This document shows positions 42,166 through 49,201 of a DNA stretch of 64,000 nucleotides, piece by piece. The DNA comes from Streptomyces cylindrosporus. Its GTDB lineage: Bacteria; Actinomycetota; Actinomycetes; Streptomycetales; Streptomycetaceae. The stretch is from NCBI RefSeq assembly GCF_022698165.1, contig NZ_JALDAY010000007.1, forward strand, positions 62,001 through 126,000. The letters are read 5' to 3'. The first letter of the stretch is position 1. Each line of letters starts with the position of its first letter. Below the pieces are notes generated by a model. The model did no database searches. It saw only the letters and a list, made by a program, of their open reading frames with translations, and was not told the DNA's origin. A program made the translations under genes and the position numbers.

Positions 42166-43149
42166 ATGAGAGCCCAACCCCCCACGCGCCGCGCCGTGTT
42201 GCGCGGCGGCCTCGCCGCAGCCCTGCTCACCCTGCCCGCCACCTTCCTGGCCGCCCCTGCCGCCGACGCCGCCGCGTCCGCGCCGATGGCCGTCGCGCCC
42301 TACCTCTACAACGGCTGGGGCAGCCCGCCGAGTCCGACCACCATCACCAACGCGACCGGCGTCAAGTGGTTCACGCTCGCCTTCGTGCTCAGCAACGGGC
42401 ACTGCAATCCGCAGTGGGACGGCTCCCGGCCCCTGACCGGTGGCGTCGACCAGCGGACCGTCAACACCGTCCGCACCAACGGCGGCGACGTCATCCCCTC
42501 CTTCGGCGGCTACAGCGGCAACAAGCTGGAGAGCTCCTGCTCCAACGCCACCGAACTGGCGGGCGCCTACCAGAAGGTGATCAACGCGTACGGCCTCAAG
42601 GCGATCGACATCGACATCGAGGCCGACGCCTACAGCAGCGCCACCGTGCAGAAGCGCACGGTGGACGCGCTGAAGACCGTGAAGGCGAACAACCCCGGCC
42701 TGAAGGTGTACATCACCATCGGCACTGATCAGAGCGGCCCCGACACCAGCCTCATCAAGCGCGCGGCCTCCTCCGGCCTCTCCGTCGACGCGTGGGCCAT
42801 CATGCCGTTCGACTTCGGCGGCGCCGGCAAGAACATGGGCACGCTCACCAAGCAGGCCGCCGAGGGCCTCAAGTCCGCGCTCAAGAGCGCCTACGGCTAC
42901 AGCGACGACCAGGCCTACCGGGACATGGGCATATCGTCGATGAACGGCATCACCGACGACAACGAGACGGTGACGGTCGCCGACTTCCGCACCATCCTCG
43001 GCTACGCCCAGCAGCACCACCTCGCCCGGCTCACCTTCTGGTCCGCGAACCGCGACCGGCCCTGCACCGGCGGCCCCGACGACAGCTGCTCCGGGGTGAG
43101 CCAGCAGGCCTGGGACTACACCCGCGTCTTCGCCGGATACACCGGCTGA
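42166..43149 (+). CDS. Secreted GH18 chitinase
   Basis: A 327-residue family 18 glycoside hydrolase. A Tat-like signal (RRAVLRGGLAAALLTLPATFLAAPAADA covers residues 8-35) is followed directly by the catalytic barrel, with no chitin-binding module. The DxxDxDxE-type motif reads KAIDIDIEAD near residue 147 (catalytic Glu present). GH18 enzymes cleave chitin to N-acetylglucosamine oligomers outside the cell. The promoter carries a DasR-like box, so expression should respond to aminosugars. Its stop overlaps the next short reading frame. Confidence 0.9.
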   Translation: MRAQPPTRRAVLRGGLAAALLTLPATFLAAPAADAAASAPMAVAPYLYNGWGSPPSPTTITNATGVKWFTLAFVLSNGHCNPQWDGSRPLTGGVDQRTVNTVRTNGGDVIPSFGGYSGNKLESSCSNATELAGAYQKVINAYGLKAIDIDIEADAYSSATVQKRTVDALKTVKANNPGLKVYITIGTDQSGPDTSLIKRAASSGLSVDAWAIMPFDFGGAGKNMGTLTKQAAEGLKSALKSAYGYSDDQAYRDMGISSMNGITDDNETVTVADFRTILGYAQQHHLARLTFWSANRDRPCTGGPDDSCSGVSQQAWDYTRVFAGYTG

Positions 43150-43385
43150 TGCACGCCGCACATCAGCTCACCTCGTCCGTCGGCGAGTCGTACAGCTGGC
43201 CGAACGACCTGCGGCGCAACCCCGACCAGTCCTGGTACAGCGGCTACCACCCGATCCTGTGGACGAACACGAAGTTCCGGATGCCGTCGTCGGCCTTCGC
43301 GAGCCCGACGCGGAACCGGTTCCTGCTCGACGGCCTCAAGTGGCTCGGCGGGCTGCCGAGTCCGCACCGGAGCGCGCACCACTGA
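43149..43385 (+). pseudogene. Fragment of a ThuA-like secreted protein
   Basis: A 78-codon frame starting on the last base of the chitinase stop. Codon bias is strongly coding, yet the product (YSGYHPILWTNTKFRM then SSAFASPTRNRFLLDGLKW) resembles only the C-terminal end of ThuA-type trehalose-utilisation proteins, with about 20 residues apparently lost between the two parts. A remnant of a larger secreted protein, or a small protein translated by coupling to the chitinase. Identity is uncertain. Confidence 0.4.
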
Positions 43386-43397
43386 GCCGGTGCGCGA

Positions 43398-43434
43398 GGG
43401 GCCCCGACCGCGGCGAGGGTGCGGTCGGGGCCCC
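43398..43434 (+). terminator. Hairpin terminator of chitinase unit
   Basis: Perfect 14-bp arms GGGGCCCCGACCGC (43398-43411) and GCGGTCGGGGCCCC (43421-43434) with a 9-nt loop, 13 nt past the ThuA-like fragment. Confidence 0.88.
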
Positions 43435-43506
43435 GCACCTGTCGTGATGTCGTCGCACCGCCGGGCGTGATCCGGGGCCCGCACTGGCGTTCCCTACGAT
43501 GACCGG

Positions 43507-45237
43507 GTGACGAGTGACACCCCCACACGGGCCGGCGCCGACGAGGCCGTCCGCCCGGCCGCGGAACCCGAGACCGCTTCCTGGGCGCAGCGCCTGCGCC
43601 GGTTCGGATACACGCCGGCCCCACGCACCGACACACGCGAGCGCCTGGTGCCCCCGTTCCCGCAACCGAGCACCCGGATCTGGGAGTTCCTGGGCCTCGG
43701 CCCGCGGCTCGCCCGGCGGCTGGCCGGATCCATGGCGTGGGTGGGGCCGCTCCTCGTCGCCGCGGTCGCCGGAGCGCTCCGGTTCTGGCGGCTGGGGCAG
43801 CCGCACGCCCTCGTCTTCGACGAGACGTACTACGCGAAGGACGCCTGGTCGCTGCTGAAGCTCGGTTACGAGGGCACCTGGCCGGACCGGAAGATCGCCG
43901 ACCCGAAGATCCTGGCCGACCCGCAGGTGATCCCGCTCTCGGACACGGGGAGCTTCGTCGCGCATCCGCCGATGGGCAAGTGGGTGATCGCGTTCGGGGA
44001 GAACCTGTTCGGTCTCGACCCGTTCGGCTGGCGGTTCATGACGGCCCTGCTGGGCACCTTGTCGGTGCTCATGCTGTGCCGAATAGGCCGTCGGCTGTTC
44101 CGTTCGACGCTGCTCGGCTGCCTGGCCGGGGCGCTGCTGGCGGTGGACGGCCTGCACTTCGTGATGAGCCGTACCGCGCTGCTGGACCTGGTCGTGATGT
44201 TCTTCGCGCTTGCCGCCTTCGGCTGTCTGCTCGTCGACCGGGACCGGGCCCGCGCCCGGCTCGCGGCCGCCCTGCCCGTCGGCCCGGACGGCTTCGCCCG
44301 CCCCGACCACCACACCGGCGAACACGCCGGCACCGGGTGGCGCCCCTGGCGGCTCGCGGCCGGTGTCTTCCTGGGCCTGGCAGCGGCGAGCAAGTGGAAC
44401 GGCCTGTACTTCCTCGTCTTCTTCACGGCCCTGACCCTGCTCTGGGACGTCGGCGCGCGCCGGATCGCGGGGGCGTACAGCCCGTACCGGGCGGTGCTGC
44501 GCAAGGACCTGGGCTGGTCGGTGGTCTCGATGGTGCCGGTCGCCGTGCTGACGTATCTGGCGACCTGGACCGGCTGGTTCATGACCGATGACGGCTATGC
44601 CCGGCACTGGGCGGACGGCCGCGGCGGCACCTGGTCGTGGATCCCGGCCCCGCTGCGAAGCCTGTGGCACTACGAGCACGCGGTCTACGAGTTCAACATC
44701 AACCTCCACGCCTGGCACCGCTACAAGTCCAATCCGTGGAGCTGGCTCGTCCAGGGCCGCCCGGTGTCCTTCTTCTACGAGTCCCCGAAGCCCGGCCAGG
44801 AGGGCTGCCACACCAGCGTCGACTGCTCCCAGGAGATCCTCGGCCTCGGTACACCGCTGCTGTGGTGGACGGCCTGCTTCGCGCTCGCCTACCTCCTCTA
44901 CCGATGGGCGATGCGCCGCGACTGGCGCTCCGGTGCCGTCCTGTGCGCGGTGGCGGCGGGCTATCTCCCCTGGTTCAACTACCAGGACCGTACGATCTTC
45001 TCGTTCTACGCCGTCGCGTTCGTGCCGTATCTGTGCCTGGCCGTGGCCCTGCTGATCGGCGCCCTGCTCGGACCTCCGGGGGCGAGCGAGCGGCGCCGGC
45101 TCGTGGGCGCGACGGGGGCCGGTGTCCTCGTCCTGCTCATCGTCTGGAACTTCATCTACTTCTTCCCGCTCTACACGGGCCAGACGATCCCGTACTCCGA
45201 CTGGCACGCCCGGATGTGGCTGGACACCTGGATATAG
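43507..45237 (+). CDS. pmt: Protein O-mannosyltransferase (PMT family)
   Basis: A 576-residue multi-spanning membrane glycosyltransferase of the GT39 family. It transfers mannose from polyprenyl-phosphate mannose to secreted proteins at the outer face of the membrane. The catalytic acidic pair is in ALVFDETYYAKDAW near residue 104; the HPPMGKW motif, a luminal loop with the PMT signature (HRYKSNPWSWLVQGRPVSFFYE) and the C-terminal PYSDWHARMWLDTWI are typical of actinobacterial PMTs. GTG start at 43507. Ends 13 nt from the convergent GNAT gene. Confidence 0.93.
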   Translation: MTSDTPTRAGADEAVRPAAEPETASWAQRLRRFGYTPAPRTDTRERLVPPFPQPSTRIWEFLGLGPRLARRLAGSMAWVGPLLVAAVAGALRFWRLGQPHALVFDETYYAKDAWSLLKLGYEGTWPDRKIADPKILADPQVIPLSDTGSFVAHPPMGKWVIAFGENLFGLDPFGWRFMTALLGTLSVLMLCRIGRRLFRSTLLGCLAGALLAVDGLHFVMSRTALLDLVVMFFALAAFGCLLVDRDRARARLAAALPVGPDGFARPDHHTGEHAGTGWRPWRLAAGVFLGLAAASKWNGLYFLVFFTALTLLWDVGARRIAGAYSPYRAVLRKDLGWSVVSMVPVAVLTYLATWTGWFMTDDGYARHWADGRGGTWSWIPAPLRSLWHYEHAVYEFNINLHAWHRYKSNPWSWLVQGRPVSFFYESPKPGQEGCHTSVDCSQEILGLGTPLLWWTACFALAYLLYRWAMRRDWRSGAVLCAVAAGYLPWFNYQDRTIFSFYAVAFVPYLCLAVALLIGALLGPPGASERRRLVGATGAGVLVLLIVWNFIYFFPLYTGQTIPYSDWHARMWLDTWI

Positions 45238-45250
45238 GGGCGGGGGCTCG

Positions 45251-45883
45251 TCAGAGGGAGTCCAACTCCCCTGTCGTACGGCCGAGATAGGTGACCGGAC
45301 CCGGATCCGGCACCTCGATCTCGTGGAAGCCGAGGCGGTCGTAGAAGGCCCTGGCCGGGGTGTTGGCCGTGACCATGCACAGGTGCGCGGCGGCGACACC
45401 CCGGTCGTGCAGGGCGCGCAGGAAGGTCCGCATCAGCTCACGGCCGTGCCCGCGGCCCTGCCACGCGGGGAGCAGGTCGATGTGCAGATGGGCCGGGTAC
45501 GCGGCGACCTCGGGGACGATCATCCGCTCGGGATGGTGCAGCAGCGCGATCATCGCCTCGTCCGGGGTGCTCGGCGGCCCGGCGGGCTCCGGGTAGCGGT
45601 CCGCGACCAGGAGCAGCCACTTGGCGCGGAAGGCCTGGACGAAGCCGGGGGTGTCGGCGGTGCCGAGGATGTAGCCGACGGCCCGGCCGTGTCCGTCGTC
45701 CAGGACGAAGGCCAGTTCCGGCTCCAGGTGGGCGTACGGCGCCGCGAAGTTCGTCGGGAAGATGCCGGGGTCGGCGTAGAGGGGGCGGCTGTCCTGGCCG
45801 TTGTGCGCGGTGCGGACGCAGATGTCGTCGAGGGCCGCACGGTCCTCGGGGCGGTAGGGGCGGATGGCGGGAGACGAAGTCAC
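45251..45883 (-). CDS. GNAT-family protein similar to the O-GlcNAcase pHAT domain
   Basis: A 210-residue GNAT protein (AIRPYRPEDRAALDDICVRTAHNG, PTNFAAPYAHLEPELAFVLDD, HLHIDLLPAWQGRGHGRELM, MVTANTPARAFYDRLGF). This is the pattern of the actinobacterial homologues of the C-terminal pseudo-acetyltransferase domain of human O-GlcNAcase (for example the Streptomyces sviceus protein). The acetyl-CoA loop QGRGHGRE is largely kept, so activity is possible. GTG 45883 has AGGA 7 nt upstream; ATG 45898 is an alternative. A perfect CebR-type box lies 20 nt upstream. Confidence 0.82.
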   Translation of the reverse strand: MTSSPAIRPYRPEDRAALDDICVRTAHNGQDSRPLYADPGIFPTNFAAPYAHLEPELAFVLDDGHGRAVGYILGTADTPGFVQAFRAKWLLLVADRYPEPAGPPSTPDEAMIALLHHPERMIVPEVAAYPAHLHIDLLPAWQGRGHGRELMRTFLRALHDRGVAAAHLCMVTANTPARAFYDRLGFHEIEVPDPGPVTYLGRTTGELDSL

Positions 45884-45902
45884 ACCGGCATCCTGCATCC
45901 GA

Positions 45903-45916
45903 TGGGAGCGCTCCCA
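45903..45916 (-). promoter_or_regulatory. Perfect CebR-type operator
   Basis: TGGGAGCGCTCCCA is the exact 14-bp palindrome known as the binding site of CebR, the LacI-family cello-oligosaccharide repressor of Streptomyces. It lies just upstream of the GNAT gene start and downstream of the phospholipase terminator, so the GNAT gene is the only candidate target. Confidence 0.85.
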
Positions 45917-45932
45917 CAAGGGGGCGGTGTAC

Positions 45933-45956
45933 GGGCCCGGTCGCGCGACCGGGCCC
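45933..45956 (-). terminator. Palindromic terminator of phospholipase C gene
   Basis: A 24-bp perfect palindrome with half GGGCCCGGTCGC (45933-45944), 12 nt past the phospholipase stop on the minus strand. The stem can form with only a few central bases unpaired. Confidence 0.7.
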
Positions 45957-45968
45957 TCGGCCGTCGGG

Positions 45969-47396
45969 TCAGACGTGCGGGCGACGCCCCTGCTCCTGGT
46001 GCGGGAACGTCTGGTCCGCGCCGGGCAGCGTGGGCTTCGGCAGCGTCGCGACCTCCTCCTTGGCCTTCTCCAGCTGCTCCGCGGTGTCCTCGGGCAGCCG
46101 GGGCGGGCGCGGGCGGGCGTCACGGAAGCGGAACGCGGTCGTGAGGTCGCCGAAGGTCTCACGCCGCCAGTCGCTGACGTTGGGCTCCTCCACGCCGGTG
46201 AAGCGCTCCAGGAACTGGAGGGCCGAGGTGTGGTCGAAGGCCTCCGAGGCGACCCAACCGCCCACGGTCCAGGGCGAGACGATGATCGCGGGCACGCGGA
46301 AGCCGGCGCCGATCGGCAGCCCCTGGACGTACTCGTCCTCGGTGCCGGCGGGTGCGGTCGGCGGGGGCACGTGGTCGAACAGGCCGTCGTTCTCGTCGTA
46401 GTTGAGGATGAAGGCCGTCTTGCGCCACACCTTCGGGTTGGCCGCGATCGCCTCGATCTTCGAGGCGACGAAGTCGGCGCCGGCGGCGGGCAGGTAGTCG
46501 GGATGCTCCGACTGGTAGCTGGTCGGCATGATCCAACTCACCGTCGGCAGCCGGTCGCCCCGGGCGTCGTCCTCGAAGGTGCCCTCGGGCTGCGGGCGCA
46601 CGCCGCGCTCGTAGAGGTCGGAGCCGGGCTGCGCGTTCTTGAACGTGGCGAACTGCTCCAGCATGTTGCAGCCGTAGTCGTCGTCCTGCTGGTACACCTT
46701 CCAGCTGACGCCGGCCGCCTGCAGCCGTTCGGCGTACGTCGTCCAGCGGTACGGCGTCGGCGCGACGTTGCTGATGATCGGGCCGCCGTGGGTGCCGGCC
46801 GGGTCGATCGAACCGGTCATCCACATCAGGCGGTTGGGCCAGGTGGGGCCGAAGACCGAGCAGTAGTAGTTGTCGCAGACGGTGAAGGTCTCGGCGAGCG
46901 CGAACTGGAACGGGATGTCCTCGCGCGTGTAGTAGCCCATCACGTAGGGGCCGTTGACGCCGTCGGCCTTGCGGTGGGCCGGCAGCCACTGGTCCATCTT
47001 CCCGCCGTTCCACGCCTGGTGCTGCACCGACCAGGCGTGGCTGGTGGAGGGGATGGCCTGGGCGCTCGACGTGTGGGTGTCGAGGTGGAAGGGCAGCAGA
47101 TAGCCCTTCGGGTTCACGGCGTCCGGCTGGTAGAAGACGGACCGTCCGGTGTCGAGCTTCAGGGCGTGCGGGTCGGCGAAGCCCCGGACACCGGACAGGG
47201 TGCCGAAGTAGTGGTCGAAGGACCTGTTCTCCTGCATCAGCATGACGACGTGCTCGATGTCGCGCAGCGAGCCGTTCCTGGGCGGTTCGGCGGCGACGGC
47301 CTTCTGGACGCTCGGCGGGAGGAGGGAGAGGGCCGCGGCGCCGCCCAGCGCGCCCGCGGCGGAACCCAGAAGTCTACGACGTGTCAACTCGGCCAT
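45969..47396 (-). CDS. Tat-secreted non-haemolytic phospholipase C-like phosphoesterase
   Basis: A 475-residue phosphoesterase of the acid phosphatase AcpA/phospholipase C family. TRRRLLGSAAGALGGAAAL is a twin-arginine signal. DIEHVVMLMQENRSFDHYFGTL is the metal-binding N-terminal signature with the catalytic residues; IISNVAP, ILNYDENDGLFDHVPPP and the SPWTVGG segment complete the active site. It cleaves phospholipids or phosphodiesters outside the cell, freeing phosphate. AAGAAGGGG lies 5 nt upstream of the ATG. A PHO-box-like repeat about 110 nt upstream predicts induction by phosphate limitation. Confidence 0.92.
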   Translation of the reverse strand: MAELTRRRLLGSAAGALGGAAALSLLPPSVQKAVAAEPPRNGSLRDIEHVVMLMQENRSFDHYFGTLSGVRGFADPHALKLDTGRSVFYQPDAVNPKGYLLPFHLDTHTSSAQAIPSTSHAWSVQHQAWNGGKMDQWLPAHRKADGVNGPYVMGYYTREDIPFQFALAETFTVCDNYYCSVFGPTWPNRLMWMTGSIDPAGTHGGPIISNVAPTPYRWTTYAERLQAAGVSWKVYQQDDDYGCNMLEQFATFKNAQPGSDLYERGVRPQPEGTFEDDARGDRLPTVSWIMPTSYQSEHPDYLPAAGADFVASKIEAIAANPKVWRKTAFILNYDENDGLFDHVPPPTAPAGTEDEYVQGLPIGAGFRVPAIIVSPWTVGGWVASEAFDHTSALQFLERFTGVEEPNVSDWRRETFGDLTTAFRFRDARPRPPRLPEDTAEQLEKAKEEVATLPKPTLPGADQTFPHQEQGRRPHV

Positions 47397-47504
47397 GGTT
47401 GCCCCTTCTTGAGCGGGAGAAGCTCTCGGGAGTGGCGGCCGGCCCGGTGCGAGAGGCGGGCCGTCGATCACTCTCCGCTCGAAGAGGCGGGGCACATCAG
47501 GGGC

Positions 47505-47526
47505 CGGTGGTGAACATGTGGCCAAC
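47505..47526 (-). promoter_or_regulatory. PHO-box-like direct repeat
   Basis: Read on the minus strand, two 11-bp units GTTGGCCACAT and GTTCACCACCG are adjacent. The second fits the PhoP direct-repeat unit of streptomycetes (GTTCAYYYR-type); the first is degenerate. Position upstream of a phosphate-releasing enzyme supports the call. Confidence 0.5.
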
Positions 47527-47571
47527 GCCCGGTGGGGAGTTGGCCAAGCCATGACCGGGGATGGTTGGCGG

Positions 47572-49005
47572 CTACATGGATGTCGCCCGGTGTTGGGAGA
47601 CGCCCGAATGGAACTCCATGGCCAGGGCGTCGGGTTCGACCGTGATGACGGCCTGGGCACGCGGTGGACGGGAGGTCACCTCGAACCGGGGCCAGGCCTG
47701 GAGCACGGTCGCGAGGATGATCTGGAGCTCGACCCAGGCGAAGTTCTCCCCGATGCACTTGCGGCGGCCGTCGCCGAAGGCGAGGAAGGACCCCCGGGTG
47801 CCCGCGCCACCGTCCGCCTCCCAGCGGTCCGGGTCGAAGCTGTCCGGGTCGGGGAAATGGGCGGAGTCGTGCTGGTGCATATACGGGCTCCACATGACGT
47901 CGGCGCCCTCGGGTATGAGGTGTCCGCCGAGGACGATGTCGCGGGCGGCGGTCCGCGTCACCATCCAGAGCACCCCGTACTTCCTGATCGCCTCCTGCAG
48001 AACCCGTCGGGCGTACGGGAGCCGGTCGATGTCGTCGTAGCGCAGCGGCCGGTCCCCGCACACCGAGGCCAGTTCCTCGCGGAGGCGTCGCTCGACGGCG
48101 GGGTTGCCGGCGATCTCGTACAGCGCCCAGGCGAGGGTGGTGCCGGTGGTCTCGATCGAGCCGGCCAGAAGGGTGATGGTCTCGTCCTGGAGTTGCCGGC
48201 GGCCGAGTCGGTCCTCGGCGCCGATCAGGGTCTCGAACAGGCCGCCCTGCTGCCGCACCGCCTCGGCCGCGTGCGGGCACGCCTCGACGCCGGACGCGCC
48301 GTCCGCCGGAGCCGGTCCGGGTGCGGTGACGTCGATGTGGTGGTCGATGGCCTGGTCGATGAGGGCGCGCAGGCGGGCGACACGGTCGGCGTGCGCACGG
48401 TTGGCGGGCAGCGGCAGCCGCGTGATCCAGGGCGGGAGAATGACCTGCCGAATCGTTCCTTTCATGATGTCGGGCATGAGGGCGGTGAACTCGCCCTCCA
48501 GATGGGCGGGCAGGCCCGTGCCGAACACGGCGACGAGGAACGTGGCGAGCGTGATCCCGTTCATGTCGGCGAGCACGTCGCGCGGTTCGGCCGCGGTCCA
48601 GGCGCCGACCATCTTGCGCACCTGGTCGATCATGGCGTTGCCGTGCTCGGCGATGTGCGCCTTGTTGAACATGGGCTGCATCAGACGGCGGTTGCGCAGA
48701 TGGGTGTCGCCGTCGGCGACGGTCGCGATCCCGTCGCCGAGGAAGACCCGCAGCGCGTCGTTGTACTTGCCGCCCTTGACGAAGTGGGCGGCGTCGTTCA
48801 CCAGGACGCGCCGGGTCAGTGCGGGGTCGGTGACCACGTAGGCGGGTGTGGGGCCGATGCGGATGCGCACCACACTGCCGTACTCACGAAGCGAGTTGAA
48901 GAACGGCAGCGGGTCGCGGGCCAGGCGGAGGCCATGTCCGATCAGCGGGAGTCCGCCGGGGGCCGTGGGGGTGGGGATGGGAGCCGTGGTGGGGGCGCTC
49001 ATCAC
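47572..49005 (-). CDS. Cytochrome P450
   Basis: A 477-residue P450 monooxygenase. The heme loop is FGDGRRKCIG (cysteine ligand near residue 412), ExxR is EAIRKYG, and the I-helix reads LLAGSIETTGTT, in which the usual second glycine is serine and the E-T-T follows. The N-terminal APGGLPLIGHGLRLARDPLPF and overall outline resemble terpenoid-oxidising P450s of the CYP170/CYP183 kind, but no terpene synthase, ferredoxin or reductase gene is adjacent (a ferredoxin-NADP reductase is 7.6 kb away). GAGGAG lies 7 nt before the GTG at 49005. Confidence 0.92.
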   Translation of the reverse strand: MMSAPTTAPIPTPTAPGGLPLIGHGLRLARDPLPFFNSLREYGSVVRIRIGPTPAYVVTDPALTRRVLVNDAAHFVKGGKYNDALRVFLGDGIATVADGDTHLRNRRLMQPMFNKAHIAEHGNAMIDQVRKMVGAWTAAEPRDVLADMNGITLATFLVAVFGTGLPAHLEGEFTALMPDIMKGTIRQVILPPWITRLPLPANRAHADRVARLRALIDQAIDHHIDVTAPGPAPADGASGVEACPHAAEAVRQQGGLFETLIGAEDRLGRRQLQDETITLLAGSIETTGTTLAWALYEIAGNPAVERRLREELASVCGDRPLRYDDIDRLPYARRVLQEAIRKYGVLWMVTRTAARDIVLGGHLIPEGADVMWSPYMHQHDSAHFPDPDSFDPDRWEADGGAGTRGSFLAFGDGRRKCIGENFAWVELQIILATVLQAWPRFEVTSRPPRAQAVITVEPDALAMEFHSGVSQHRATSM

Positions 49006-49201
49006 GCGATCACTCCTCGTGGGGCGGGATCAAACCCCCGGATGCATGCCCATGACAGCCAAAGCCGATGCACCGGGCCGATGATCTCTGCGTCACACAG
49101 GTCCCTCCGATGTCTCTGTCCGCCCAGGTGCGCCGCAGGCCCGTCGTGGCGCATTCTTGCTGTGTCGCCCGCTGGACGGCGCACGGACGAGGTAGGACCG
49201 G

